This document shows, piece by piece, positions 8,409-17,590 of a stretch of DNA of 64,000 nt. The notes beneath the pieces are model-generated. The model searched no databases. It saw only the letters and a list, made by a program, of their open reading frames with translations, and had not been told where the DNA came from. Position 1 is the first letter of the stretch; every line of letters begins with the position of its first letter. The position numbers and the translations under genes are program-made. This DNA is from Legionella steigerwaltii (GTDB lineage Bacteria; Pseudomonadota; Gammaproteobacteria; Legionellales; Legionellaceae), in contig NZ_LNYZ01000030.1 in the NCBI RefSeq assembly GCF_001468065.1, positions 38,880-102,879 of the forward strand, written 5' to 3'.

Positions 8409-10736
8409 CTAAGCTTCATGAGCAGGCTGTTGTTCTATACTTTTAGCACCCACCCATCTTGGAAAAAAAGGACCCAGCTTTTTAATAAAATCATAAGCCA
8501 TAAATAATGCACCTAGAGCAAATATCACATCTCCAGGCAATCGTAACCACTGCCATACTAGCGTTGTATTATAAAACTCAAGACTTCTTGAATGAGCAAA
8601 TCCGTTTTCGTACACATCCATTAATTGTGCCCAACCCACAGGGAAGAAATTCAACACAATCCATAAAACTAAGCCTAAGTTATACAACCAAAATGCCCAG
8701 GTTCCCAAACGATCACTCCAAGGAAAACGATCACCTGCAGCATAACGTAAGCAAAAATAAATTAAACCTAGACCGAGCAAGCCAAACGCGCCAAATAATG
8801 CTGTATGTGCATGGTTTAAAGTAAGAAAAGTCCCATGCTCATAATAATTTACAAGGGGCGCATTGAGTGTCCCTCCACCAAATACTCCAGCCCCCACAAA
8901 GTTCCAAAAAGAAGCCCCCAAAATATAAAGAAAAGCCAAATTATAAGCAAATGCAGATTGGCGTTTAATTAATTGATAGTTTTCGATTGCATCAATAATA
9001 AGAAGAACTAAAGGCAATACTTCAATAAATGAAAACATGGATCCCAGTGGCACCCATATATCCGGCGTCCCTGTCCAATACCAGTGATGACCTGTACCGA
9101 TGATACCGCCTAAAAAAACAAGAATTGTTTCAAAGTACATTGTTCGTTCTGCTAAAGAACGCGAAATTAACCCTGTTCCCATTAAAAGATAGGCTGTAGC
9201 ACATGCAGCAAAAAACTCAAAAGACTGCTCCACCCAAAGATGAACTACCCACCAACGCCAAAAATCAGTAATCGTGAACGATTTTTCAATCCCAGTTAAT
9301 GGGATCATCCCAAAGCAATACAATACTGCAATATTTAGAGTACTGGCCCAAAAAAGATGCTCTAATCGAATACGTCCAGTCCAAAACTCAACCGTAGCAA
9401 TTTTTAAGCCATTCCAGGTCGGCCACATTCCACGAAAAACAATAAAACTCCAAAGGAAAAGTCCTACACAAAATCCAATTTGCCATAATCGGCCGAGCTG
9501 CAGATAAGATAAACCCTGATTGCCAATCCAAAACCAGGATTCATTCACATAGCCCATGATCCCCAAATAATTACCAACGATTGCAGCCCCTACAATAAAC
9601 AGAGTGACCCAAAATAAGAGATCAACAAAAAAACCTTGTCTCTTCGCTTCTTTTTTACTGATAAGAGGGGCCATAAACACAGCAGAGCTTACCCAGGAAA
9701 GAGCAATCCAAACAATTGGCGTTTGAATGTGCACATCGCGCAAGAAGTTAAAGGGCAAATACTCGTTAATATTAATTCCATAAAAACCCGTACGCTCAGT
9801 ATAGTAATGCGCCATAATTGCACCTACAGCAATCTGGAGCAGTAAAACGAGTGCCACGACAACAAAATATTGGCCGACCTTACGTTGACTGGGGGTCAGT
9901 GTCTCAAACCCCAAAAAGACAGGTGTTTTAAATGTATCATCAGGAGCACTCAAATATCGATGATAAATATAAAGCACGGCACCAAAACCCAAGAATACAA
10001 AACAAAATGATACCCAAGTCCAGTAAAAAGTGTGTGCTGTTGGATGATTACCCATGGTAGGTTCATAGGGCCAATTGTTCGTATAGGAACTATTTTGACC
10101 TGGTCGATGTGCAATCGTAGTTAGAGAAGAATAAATAAGAAAGTCCGCAGTTTGTAAAGCGCTTTGTTCATCCAAACTAAACGCTTTAGTCCAACCTCTT
10201 TCTGCATCATGATTCAGTAAAGTTTGTGAAATTTGATTGCGTAGTTGTGCAATTGCATCAGCGACTGGTTGTGTCAAAATACTGGTTTGTTGACTCAAAT
10301 CGGTGTGCTGCAGATCCTGTTGCATTGTTTGACGTATGACATACTGCTGTCCGGCATCCAGATTCATAAAGGGCTTATTAAAATGTTGTTGTGCCATTTT
10401 ATCTTCTATAATTCTGCCAAGGCTTACTAAATATTTTGCGGTGTAATCTTCGCCAAAATAAGAGCCCATTCCATAAAGACTTCCATAATCCATAAGGTCG
10501 GCACGTTGAAAACCGGCTTTGCCCGCAACGATATCCTCCGCGGTCATTACGATCTGTCCAGAAGGCGATTGAAATTGCTGCGGTAAAGGAGGTGCAAGCT
10601 GATAGGTTTTGTAGGTACCCCAAATTATTACTGCAAAACAGACAATTGCTGTGATTAAAAGAATCCATTTTAATACGTTAGCCACTTTATCGGAGCTCAT
10701 GGGCTCTGTAGCAATATTCTGGGGTATACTATCCAT
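8409..10736 (-). CDS. norB: Quinol-dependent nitric oxide reductase, single subunit (qNor)
   Basis: This inner-membrane enzyme reduces two NO to N2O with electrons from the quinol pool. The 775-residue length fits qNor, which has an N-terminal extension absent from cytochrome-dependent NorB. Residues ~24-45 form a first membrane helix and ~60-220 a periplasmic domain (GKAGFQRADLMDYGSLYGMG), followed by 12 or more helices. Ligand motifs visible are HLWVEQSFEFF, GTGHHWYWTG for the non-haem iron, and LNHAHTALFGAFG for the haems. AAGGA precedes the ATG. No NorR or NsrR gene is adjacent. In an intracellular bacterium this would detoxify host NO; a full denitrification pathway is not seen here. DUF488 follows in the same operon. 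Confidence 0.94.
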   Translation of the reverse strand: MDSIPQNIATEPMSSDKVANVLKWILLITAIVCFAVIIWGTYKTYQLAPPLPQQFQSPSGQIVMTAEDIVAGKAGFQRADLMDYGSLYGMGSYFGEDYTAKYLVSLGRIIEDKMAQQHFNKPFMNLDAGQQYVIRQTMQQDLQHTDLSQQTSILTQPVADAIAQLRNQISQTLLNHDAERGWTKAFSLDEQSALQTADFLIYSSLTTIAHRPGQNSSYTNNWPYEPTMGNHPTAHTFYWTWVSFCFVFLGFGAVLYIYHRYLSAPDDTFKTPVFLGFETLTPSQRKVGQYFVVVALVLLLQIAVGAIMAHYYTERTGFYGININEYLPFNFLRDVHIQTPIVWIALSWVSSAVFMAPLISKKEAKRQGFFVDLLFWVTLFIVGAAIVGNYLGIMGYVNESWFWIGNQGLSYLQLGRLWQIGFCVGLFLWSFIVFRGMWPTWNGLKIATVEFWTGRIRLEHLFWASTLNIAVLYCFGMIPLTGIEKSFTITDFWRWWVVHLWVEQSFEFFAACATAYLLMGTGLISRSLAERTMYFETILVFLGGIIGTGHHWYWTGTPDIWVPLGSMFSFIEVLPLVLLIIDAIENYQLIKRQSAFAYNLAFLYILGASFWNFVGAGVFGGGTLNAPLVNYYEHGTFLTLNHAHTALFGAFGLLGLGLIYFCLRYAAGDRFPWSDRLGTWAFWLYNLGLVLWIVLNFFPVGWAQLMDVYENGFAHSRSLEFYNTTLVWQWLRLPGDVIFALGALFMAYDFIKKLGPFFPRWVGAKSIEQQPAHEA

Positions 10737-10850
10737 TTAGCACGTTCCTTGTGTTAACAATTTTTGATTTAAACATAAACTAAGCAGTTAATTTTATAGA
10801 AAAATTACTGAAAAAAACAGAATCCTCGCTGCTATTAAGTTAAGAAAATT

Positions 10851-10952
10851 TTCCCTTCTCCCTACAGGGAGAAGGTGCCTGTAGGGCGGATGAGAGTATT
10901 CATTGCGGATAATAAACCCTCCCCCTCCACAACAAGTGAGAGAGGGGAATTC
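10851..10952. repeat. Intergenic CTCTCCC/GGGAGAGG-type repeat, copy 1
   Basis: A 22-base hairpin (CCTTCTCCC..GGGAGAAGG) is followed by a GGCGGATGAG stretch and a second pyrimidine/purine pair ending GGGGAATTC. Related copies are at 24281 and 33241. These widespread bacterial intergenic repeats have no known coding content. This copy lies in the upstream region of the nitric oxide reductase gene. Confidence 0.7.
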
Positions 10953-10979
10953 TTAATTGAAAAAATTTGAGGGACTTTG

Positions 10980-11891
10980 CTACGTTCGCTTTTCATGCAA
11001 ACGCTTTAAAAGCAAATGGAAATAAACCAAACCCGCGTAGGGATGCCATTTTGCGGTTATCTCGGCTATTTTTTTATAATCCGGTTTCTTATCAAGATGC
11101 AGAAAGTGATATAAATTGTTTTGTGCGCCAAGATCATCGCCAGGAAAAGTATCAACTCGCCCTAAACCTCGCAATAAAGCGTATTCTGCAGTCCAGCGCC
11201 CTATCCCTTTAAAATCACACAAAAAATTAATGATCGCGTCATTTGATTGGTTTTCCAGGGAGCTAAAACTTGATTCTTCTTGCATTATTGCCTTTGCTAA
11301 TCGGATTAGAGTCTCACTTTTATGAGTGCTGTAGCCAATTTTTTTTAATTCAGGAACGGAGCAATTCGCAACTTCATTAGGTCTTGGAAACGCATAAAGT
11401 AGTTGCTCTTTGTCTTTAACCCTCAAGCTCAGAAACTCAGCCAATCGATTTTGAATTTGCAAACCAGCTTCCAAAGATATTTGTTGGCAAGAAATCGCAT
11501 TAACAAGCGCTTCAAAGATGGAAGGAAATCGAGGTGGTTTAAGTCCTTTAAATTGAAGAACCAAAGGATTTAATTGAGGGTCTTGCTGTGCAACATGATA
11601 AAAATCATGCAGATCACGTTTTAACCCAAGTATTTTCTCTAGTTCATGGGCAATTTGATTTTGAGCTACCTCTAAATGCTCACTGTTCATCAATAATACC
11701 AGTTCGGGTTCATTGAAGTTTTTATTTTGTTCAACCACCACCTTAACGGGTACATTCTCTATGACCAATAATCGCGTATAACGTTGACCATCCCAAAGGT
11801 CTACATTATTTTTGCTTCTCCTCCGCAAAGCAAAAACAGTATAATCCAACCGAAACGGAGCTATAGGATGTAAGGTAAAAGAGCTGTCCAT
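10980..11891 (-). CDS. DNA-3-methyladenine glycosylase II (AlkA-like)
   Basis: This base-excision repair enzyme removes alkylated purines. The N-terminal ~110 residues look like the AlkA N-domain (PFRLDYTVFALRRR). The HhH-GPD core follows: NAISCQQISLEAGLQIQ near 135, then the helix-hairpin-helix CDFKGIGRWTAEYALLRGLG near 230. DTFPGDDLG comes next and should hold the catalytic Asp. The 303-residue length suits AlkA. There is no Ada-type methyltransferase domain and no Ada-like gene beside it. The gene is isolated, with repeat copy 1 just downstream. Confidence 0.88.
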   Translation of the reverse strand: MDSSFTLHPIAPFRLDYTVFALRRRSKNNVDLWDGQRYTRLLVIENVPVKVVVEQNKNFNEPELVLLMNSEHLEVAQNQIAHELEKILGLKRDLHDFYHVAQQDPQLNPLVLQFKGLKPPRFPSIFEALVNAISCQQISLEAGLQIQNRLAEFLSLRVKDKEQLLYAFPRPNEVANCSVPELKKIGYSTHKSETLIRLAKAIMQEESSFSSLENQSNDAIINFLCDFKGIGRWTAEYALLRGLGRVDTFPGDDLGAQNNLYHFLHLDKKPDYKKIAEITAKWHPYAGLVYFHLLLKRLHEKRT

Positions 11892-12011
11892 ATCAAATTA
11901 ACCTACACTTTGTTGAGGCAAACCTATTAGGGATAATTATAGCCCCCATGCAAATAAAGCTATAATTGCAACTTAGAGTCCAGCCTATACGTGTCTCTCT
12001 CGAGAAATAAT

Positions 12012-13442
12012 CTATCCCTTAACACAAACAATGGGTGCAAGTCGGGCAACTTTTTTGGTTAAACCGGACTCTTGTGCTGCATCAACAACGGAATCAACAT
12101 TCTTATAGGCTTCTGGAGCTTCTTCTGCTACGCCACGATAAGAACTGCTGCGAATTAAAATACCCTGTTTTGCCAATTGCTCAATAATCTCACTCCCCCG
12201 CCATTTTTTGGTTGCTTGATGTCGGCTCATCGCACGTCCCGCACCATGGCAAGCAGAACCAAATGATTTATGTTCCGAACTTTCTATGCCAACTAAAACA
12301 TAAGATGCGGTTCCCATGCTGCCACCAATAATTACAGGTTGTCCTATCTGACGAAATGCGTTTGGCAATTGAGGATGACCTGGGCCAAAAGCTCGTGTTG
12401 CTCCTTTGCGATGAACAAATAAACGCTTTGATTTACCATCAATCTGATGTGTTTCTTCCTTGCAGGTATTATGGGATACATCATAGATGAGTTTGATTCG
12501 GGTTCCTGGCATTTTATCCTGGAATATTTCACGCATAAAATGGGTAATAATTTCACGATTAGCCAGCGCACAATTAATTCCTGAGCGCATGGCACCTAAA
12601 TAACTTTCCCCCATGGTTGAACGAATAGGTGCACACGCTAATTCACGATCAACGAGTTGGATACCGTGCTGTTGTGCATGAATTAACATGGAACGTAGAA
12701 AATCAGTTCCTATTTGGTGACCTAAGCCTCTTGAGCCACAATGGATACTTACAACCACATCCCCATGTGATAAACCGAATGCTGCAGCAGTTTGTTCACA
12801 ATATATTTTGCGTACTTCCTGAATTTCCAAATAGTGATTACCAGAACCCAAGGTACCCATTTCATTTTTTTGACGTTTCTTTGCTTGTTCTGAAACATGC
12901 TCAGGTAAGGCACCCTCTACGCAGCCACTATCTTCAATTCGCTCTAAATCTTCTCGTTCACCATATCCTTGCTTCACAGCCCAAACAGCGCCACCACGCA
13001 ACATATCATCCATTTGCTTCATGCTTAGGTTAATACGACTTTTACTGCCTACACCAGCCGGAATATGAGCAAATAAAGCATCTGCAAGTTGTTCTTTATA
13101 AGGTTCAAATTCTTCACGCTTAAGTCCAGTAGATAAGAGCCTTACACCGCAAGAAATGTCAAAACCAACACCTCCTGCTGAGACAACGCCTTCATTATCG
13201 GGATCAAATGCCGCAACACCCCCTATAGGAAACCCATATCCCCAGTGCGCATCAGGCATCGCATAGGAGCCACGAACAATTCCAGGCAAAGTAGCTACAT
13301 TCGTGACCTGTTCATAGACTTTCATATCCATATTGAGAATCAACTCTTCTGAAGCAAAAATAATCCCCGGTACACGCATCTTCCCATGTTGGGGAATTCG
13401 CCATTCGAAGTCACTAATTTTCTCTAATCGGTTTAAGTCCAT
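12012..13442 (-). CDS. rtcB: RNA-splicing ligase RtcB
   Basis: RtcB joins RNA 2',3'-cyclic phosphate (or 3'-phosphate) ends to 5'-OH ends, using GTP and Mn2+. All family blocks are present over 476 residues: GGVGFDISCGVRLL near 90, GTLGSGNHYLEIQ, VSIHCGSRGLGHQIG, YDVSHNTCKEE, FVHRKGATRAFGPGHP, GGSMGTASYVL, and SACHGAGRAMSR near 395, which holds the His guanylylated in the family. The downstream half of an RtcB-archease operon lies here, with a 21-base gap after the archease gene. No RtcR regulator or RtcA cyclase is adjacent, unlike the E. coli locus. Confidence 0.96.
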   Translation of the reverse strand: MDLNRLEKISDFEWRIPQHGKMRVPGIIFASEELILNMDMKVYEQVTNVATLPGIVRGSYAMPDAHWGYGFPIGGVAAFDPDNEGVVSAGGVGFDISCGVRLLSTGLKREEFEPYKEQLADALFAHIPAGVGSKSRINLSMKQMDDMLRGGAVWAVKQGYGEREDLERIEDSGCVEGALPEHVSEQAKKRQKNEMGTLGSGNHYLEIQEVRKIYCEQTAAAFGLSHGDVVVSIHCGSRGLGHQIGTDFLRSMLIHAQQHGIQLVDRELACAPIRSTMGESYLGAMRSGINCALANREIITHFMREIFQDKMPGTRIKLIYDVSHNTCKEETHQIDGKSKRLFVHRKGATRAFGPGHPQLPNAFRQIGQPVIIGGSMGTASYVLVGIESSEHKSFGSACHGAGRAMSRHQATKKWRGSEIIEQLAKQGILIRSSSYRGVAEEAPEAYKNVDSVVDAAQESGLTKKVARLAPIVCVKG

Positions 13443-13463
13443 TGATTTTCTACCTTAGCTGTC

Positions 13464-13886
13464 TTACACATCAACAACACATTGTGCCACCCAGATGTTA
13501 TTGCTTGGGTACACTTTTAATTCGGTGAATGTAGCACCTTTTACCTCTACTGCAGGTTGATGTCGATTAATATCTACAGGTTCCCCTGCAATTATAGCAG
13601 TTAACTTCAGTCCCTTAATGGTGACATCAAACTCACGAAACAGCATGTTATGGATTGCCATGTTATAAATAATGGCATTTAACCAATCGACAAATAAAAT
13701 CTCCTGATTCGGTGCCTCACAAGTTATATGTACTTTTTTGTGGGGATGGACTGATTGCGAACAAGTAATGACATTGGTCAAGGCAAGAGCTCCCATGGCA
13801 AAAGCTTCCGACATAGTGGCTCCATAACCTCTGACCCCTATATCCGATTCATGAGAAAAATGTTCCCATCTTTTTGTTGCACTCAT
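13464..13886 (-). CDS. Archease
   Basis: Archease is the small protein that helps RtcB complete guanylylation and allows multiple turnover. The 140 residues show both family ends: WEHFSHESDIGVRGYGATMSEAF with the conserved acidic/His start, and KGATFTELKVYPSNNIWVAQ with the terminal VVDV that supplies a metal-binding Asp. It is the first gene of the operon and is followed 21 bases later by rtcB. AGG precedes the ATG at a reasonable distance. A miniature inverted-repeat element lies immediately upstream (13908-14047) and could separate or carry the promoter. Confidence 0.93.
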   Translation of the reverse strand: MSATKRWEHFSHESDIGVRGYGATMSEAFAMGALALTNVITCSQSVHPHKKVHITCEAPNQEILFVDWLNAIIYNMAIHNMLFREFDVTIKGLKLTAIIAGEPVDINRHQPAVEVKGATFTELKVYPSNNIWVAQCVVDV

Positions 13887-13907
13887 GGAAAATAACCTAT
13901 ATTCGCT

Positions 13908-14047
13908 AGGGTCTTGACAATTCTACTATTCTGGCCAAAATGGTGTGATTTTATGTGCTCCGATACTCACATACTTCGCGTATGCTGCGTTTCGGTGCTC
14001 TAAAACACCCCATTTTGGCTCAGTCTAGCGAATTGTAAACAGACCCT
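13908..14047. repeat. 140-bp terminal-inverted-repeat element (MITE-like)
   Basis: The ends are AGGGTCTTGACAATTC and GAATTGTAAACAGACCCT, which are imperfect inverted repeats. Inside are further matching arms, GCCAAAATGG..CCATTTTGGC and GTGCTCCGATAC..GTTTCGGTGC. The whole element can fold on itself. There is no coding capacity. The structure is that of a non-autonomous miniature element; no related transposase is seen in the window. Confidence 0.72.
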
Positions 14048-14094
14048 AAAAATTACTTTATCTCACTTAAACCAATCTTTGTAAAACTATCTAC

Positions 14095-14994
14095 TTACCG
14101 CTTCGCATAGACAGCAATTGAAAAAATCACCATTCCCATGCCTATTGCTTGTCCGGGAGTCAGCCGTTCTCCCAACAATACCCAAGCAATGAGTACCGTA
14201 GCTAATGGCATCACTGCGGTTGATAATGAAGCCATTACCCCATCCACTTTCTGGCAACCAAAATTCCAAAACACATAAAAAAGACCTGAACTTAAGCCTA
14301 AAATAATCAAAATAAGCCAATCTAAAAATTGGATGGTTATCCCCCCCCAGGAACTAAAGCCCAAACAAATCAATAACAAAATGGCATTAATTGCATTGAG
14401 TAAAGACGAAATTAAAAATACTGGTAGTGAATTCGCATGCATTTTACTTAAAATATAGTAAGTCGCTTCAGGCAAAAGAGAGATTAAAACAAGCGCATCC
14501 CCCCAAAAAGAATGGCTCACGTGCATCCCTACTAGCTTATCGCATGCAATAACGATTAATCCAAGTGTGGCAAAACCCACACAAATGGCTTTCTTACCTG
14601 AAATCTTTTCACCAAGGATGATCCAAGACATAATCGCAATGATCGCAGGTAAAGCACTGGTAATAATGCCTGCTACATTTGCATCTGTATAATTTAATCC
14701 CCATAAAATCAAGAAGTTAAACAACACCCCAGCAGAAACCGCCTGCGCACCAATAAAAAACCAATCACGTTGTTTTAATTGAGAAAAATAATAACTCACT
14801 GGCTTGTTTCGCGCAGGGGTGAGCCAGTGCAAAGGTAATAAAATAATGGCTGCCAAAGTAAATCGAAGAGCCAATATAAACAGCAACGGAATAGAGGAAA
14901 GCACATACTTGGAAAAAACAATGTTCACGCCTACCATAGTTTGAGCCAAGATAAGAAAGAACATACCTTGTAAATACGCATTAGATTTTTTCAT
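14095..14994 (-). CDS. EamA/DMT-family transporter
   Basis: The protein has ten predicted membrane helices arranged as two EamA repeats. It opens LQGMFFLILAQTMVGVNIVFSKYVLSS and has the typical LGEKISGKKAICVGFATLGLIVI and LLGERLTPGQAIGMGMVIFSIAVY repeat ends. Such carriers export amino acids or other small metabolites across the inner membrane. The best start is ATG at 14994, preceded by GAGAAG eight bases upstream; an upstream ATG at 15015 lacks one. It follows the AraC-type regulator gene by 54 bases on the same strand, so the regulator probably controls it. The substrate cannot be read from the sequence. Confidence 0.85.
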   Translation of the reverse strand: MKKSNAYLQGMFFLILAQTMVGVNIVFSKYVLSSIPLLFILALRFTLAAIILLPLHWLTPARNKPVSYYFSQLKQRDWFFIGAQAVSAGVLFNFLILWGLNYTDANVAGIITSALPAIIAIMSWIILGEKISGKKAICVGFATLGLIVIACDKLVGMHVSHSFWGDALVLISLLPEATYYILSKMHANSLPVFLISSLLNAINAILLLICLGFSSWGGITIQFLDWLILIILGLSSGLFYVFWNFGCQKVDGVMASLSTAVMPLATVLIAWVLLGERLTPGQAIGMGMVIFSIAVYAKR

Positions 14995-15048
14995 ATAAAT
15001 ACTTCTCTGAATCACACGAAAACAATCTGTAGTTTATCAATATTGAAA

Positions 15049-15804
15049 TCAGTATGAGTTATCCATTTCACGCATTTTCTTTGCTGATAATGCTTTTGTT
15101 CTCCATTGAGAAGGTGACTCACCAAATACCATACTGAATCGTCGGCTAAATGCTGGCAAATTTTCATAACCTACCGCAAAAGCAATGGCTTCAATAGAAA
15201 GATGTTTTGAAGCAAGCAATTGTTTGGCCTGATTTAATTTTTTAAACCGCCAATACTCTGCAATACTACATCCTAGAGATTGTTTGAACCGGCGCTGTAG
15301 TTGACTGACACTCAAATGACAATGCTGGGCGACTTTGTTCACATTGACATGCTCTGCGAAATAAAAATCAATCCAATTTTTTGCTTTAATCACCATTCGG
15401 TCCAACTCGGGTGAAAAAGATTTTGTGGCAAAATGTATAAGCAATTGATTAATTAAAGAATCAGTAAAAAAATCTCCTTCATGCGACGCTAAATAATGAT
15501 GCGTAAATTGCATCAATTTTTTAATGCTCGTTGTTAAATTAAAAACATGAGACCCGTGTTCTTCACTGAGCCCATTTTGGCTTGCTACATCAACCACTAA
15601 AAAAAGATTTTCCTGGCTTCCGGCAAAACAATGTCGTTCATTGGGTGCAATAAAGACTCCAACATGATGATTAACAACTCCAGAATAATGACCTACTTCC
15701 AATTCCATAGAGCCGGCAAGAGGTAAAACCAATTGTGCAAACTCATGAGAATGACTGCAACTTTCAGTATGGTAAGAACGAAGATCAACCCGATGAGTAA
15801 TCAA
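15049..15804 (-). CDS. AraC-family transcriptional regulator
   Basis: This DNA-binding protein has 251 residues. Residues 1-130 form a cupin-like sensor domain with HSHEFAQLVLPLAGSMELEVG and VFIAPNERHCF. Residues ~155-245 hold two helix-turn-helix motifs: VNKVAQHCHLSVSQLQRRFKQ, then IEAIAFAVGYENLPAFSRRF. The start used is TTG, and no in-frame ATG precedes the sensor domain. The EamA transporter gene follows on the same strand. The arrangement resembles AraC regulators that control a neighbouring exporter, but the inducer is unknown. Confidence 0.88.
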   Translation of the reverse strand: MITHRVDLRSYHTESCSHSHEFAQLVLPLAGSMELEVGHYSGVVNHHVGVFIAPNERHCFAGSQENLFLVVDVASQNGLSEEHGSHVFNLTTSIKKLMQFTHHYLASHEGDFFTDSLINQLLIHFATKSFSPELDRMVIKAKNWIDFYFAEHVNVNKVAQHCHLSVSQLQRRFKQSLGCSIAEYWRFKKLNQAKQLLASKHLSIEAIAFAVGYENLPAFSRRFSMVFGESPSQWRTKALSAKKMREMDNSY

Positions 15805-16009
15805 TTGAACAACTCACTAAAAAACATATTTCAAAATAGAACCAATTATACCATACAGACTGTAGTATATTGTGATAAAAGTATGCAAATCAGTATTTCA
15901 AAAATCTTTACAACTGATTAAAAGCGCCACATAATGAGCAATTATTTGCGTTTCGAGTTATTTAATCGAACACTAATTATTCCCCTTAATCCTGCTTTTG
16001 GAGTCAATT

Positions 16010-16522
16010 GTGCTAAGTAAAAGTGATTTAACAAGCCAAGCTTTATCCTCTTTAGATGCCCTCTTTGAAGAAGACGCCAGGGTAGCTGATTTGCCCCAAG
16101 TCCAATCGACAGCCGCTTCTGCCATGAAAATACTCATGTTAGGTAATCAGCAAAGTTATATCAATGAAATCAAAAAATTAGCAGCTTTATGTGCTCAATT
16201 GCTGAAGAAGGATTCTACCGTTGATTCGGTGGTACACGCGATAAAATCCGGAACGACTGCTTCATATCAACAAGCATTGGATAAATTAACTAGTGAAATT
16301 GGATTAGGACAATTTCAATTGGATCATTCCAATCCTCAAACCCTTGCTGGACAGAATTTGGAAAAGCGCGTTAAGACCATGAGACGCTATAAGGCAACTC
16401 CTCTAGCAGAAATTATGGAAGCCGTTATTACAGACACCTTAGTTCAAGCATGTGCGCGATTTGGCGCGGATATTGGTGATTTCGACTTTATAAATTGTAA
16501 ACCTGGACTTGCTACACCATAA
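16010..16522 (+). CDS. Hypothetical protein, ~170 aa
   Basis: I do not recognise this helical, soluble protein. It has no signal peptide or membrane segment. The middle is rich in Ala, Gln and Lys (KKLAALCAQLLKKDSTVDSV), then comes a basic patch EKRVKTMRRYKATPLAEIM, and the end is FDFINCKPGLATP. GGAG lies six bases before GTG at 16010, so this start is preferred over TTG at 15998, which overlaps the ribosome site. It is divergent from the AraC gene across a ~200-base AT-rich promoter region. An effector or housekeeping role cannot be decided. Confidence 0.7.
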   Translation: MLSKSDLTSQALSSLDALFEEDARVADLPQVQSTAASAMKILMLGNQQSYINEIKKLAALCAQLLKKDSTVDSVVHAIKSGTTASYQQALDKLTSEIGLGQFQLDHSNPQTLAGQNLEKRVKTMRRYKATPLAEIMEAVITDTLVQACARFGADIGDFDFINCKPGLATP

Positions 16523-16578
16523 GCCCCTTTTTTAACGCAATCCTGACTCTGCCCTGCATCTGAATTTTTGTGACCATT

Positions 16579-16668
16579 GTAGCCTGGGTGCAGCGCAGCG
16601 AAACCCGGTTATAGGATCTGATTTTTTATCCGAATCCTGGGTTACAGCCTTGCCTTCACCCAGGCTAC
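16579..16668. repeat. REP-like palindrome, copy 3 (degenerate)
   Basis: The left arm GTAGCCTGGGTGCAGCGCAG and right end TTCACCCAGGCTAC belong to the same family as copies 1, 2 and 4. The inner part of the right arm has diverged and the stem is imperfect. It lies between convergent genes and may be an older copy. Confidence 0.8.
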
Positions 16669-16711
16669 AATTTGTGGTATCTCTTCCCTTCAAGCGCTCT
16701 AATTATTCTCT

Positions 16712-17215
16712 CTATAGTTTAATGGTTAATACATCCGTAGGATGAGAGAACAACTGATTTTCCGCTATAATTTCCGCTCCAGCGTTTTTATAAAATCGAT
16801 TTAATGAGGGTTTTAATGTATCCAGCATGATGAATTCCGCTTTTTGTGATTTTGCTATTTCCTTTGCTTCTTCGATAATTTGCTTGCCAAAGTTTAATCC
16901 ACGATATGGTTTATCTACATAAACATACATTAATTCGCTCACAGAAGGTGCTTTAAACTTCTTTTCCTTAAATTCAGCGGCCATTTCTTTTGGAAACAAA
17001 GCAAATAAAGCAACAGGTTGGCCGTTTAATGTCCCCACATATACTTGCTCTTTCAAAGAGCCCAGAAGTTCCTGACGGTAAGCAACTCCTTTATTACGAA
17101 TATACCCCCACTCTCCTTCTGCCCAAGCTGCAGCCAACGGTAAATGCTCCATACATTTTGATAATGGGGTAAAAACCAACTTATGTTTAAATAATGCCGT
17201 GCTAAAAAGTAACAT
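16712..17215 (-). CDS. GNAT-family N-acetyltransferase
   Basis: The 167-residue protein has a GNAT fold. Strands beta2-beta4 run through VYVGTLNGQPVALFALF and SELMYVYVDKPYRG. The acetyl-CoA loop is PYRGLNFGKQIIEEAKEIA near 115, and the end of the fold is LNRFYKNAGAEII. It transfers an acetyl group from acetyl-CoA to an unknown amine. GAGGA seven bases upstream supports the ATG. It is monocistronic, convergent with the gene at 16010. Confidence 0.85.
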   Translation of the reverse strand: MLLFSTALFKHKLVFTPLSKCMEHLPLAAAWAEGEWGYIRNKGVAYRQELLGSLKEQVYVGTLNGQPVALFALFPKEMAAEFKEKKFKAPSVSELMYVYVDKPYRGLNFGKQIIEEAKEIAKSQKAEFIMLDTLKPSLNRFYKNAGAEIIAENQLFSHPTDVLTIKL

Positions 17216-17410
17216 GTTACATCCTCATTGCGAACAAGCTCATGCTTGTTATTAAATCGAACAAAAATGGTTTAATATAGTACTCATTTCTTTTAAAATT
17301 TGAAGTGTTTTTTATAAAACAATGCTGATAATTCTTGAGTTAAATCGCCTTTATATTAAGGCTTATAATCTTATAAAATAAGGTCTAATCAAAACGGAGG
17401 CTATTTCGTA

Positions 17411-17533
17411 ATGTCCCTATGGAAAAAATTTAAAGAGTTTTATAATGCCTCAGCCGAAAATAGAATAGGATTTTATAACTTTTTAGCCTTTCTCGTTATT
17501 CCTATTCTTGGCATGACGATTTTGTATATTTTA
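17411..17533 (+). CDS. Small membrane protein, 40 aa
   Basis: This short ORF has a good ribosome site (CGGAGG, ten bases before the ATG) and is followed by a strong hairpin terminator at 17555. The peptide starts with an amphipathic basic part (MSLWKKFKEFYNASAENRI) and ends with one hydrophobic helix (FYNFLAFLVIPILGMTICIF). It is probably a single-pass inner-membrane peptide. It is divergent from the GNAT gene. Function is unknown. Confidence 0.6.
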
Positions 17534-17554
17534 GTTCGTATTTTTTGGATAAAG

Positions 17555-17586
17555 TAACCCCATAGTTGAGCCTACGGGGTTATTTT
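17555..17586. terminator. Bidirectional rho-independent terminator
   Basis: The stem AACCCCATAG / CTACGGGGTT has a six-base loop and is followed by TATTTT. It sits between the 40-aa gene and the convergent Hsp20 gene and can serve both. Confidence 0.8.
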
Positions 17587-17590
17587 AGGG

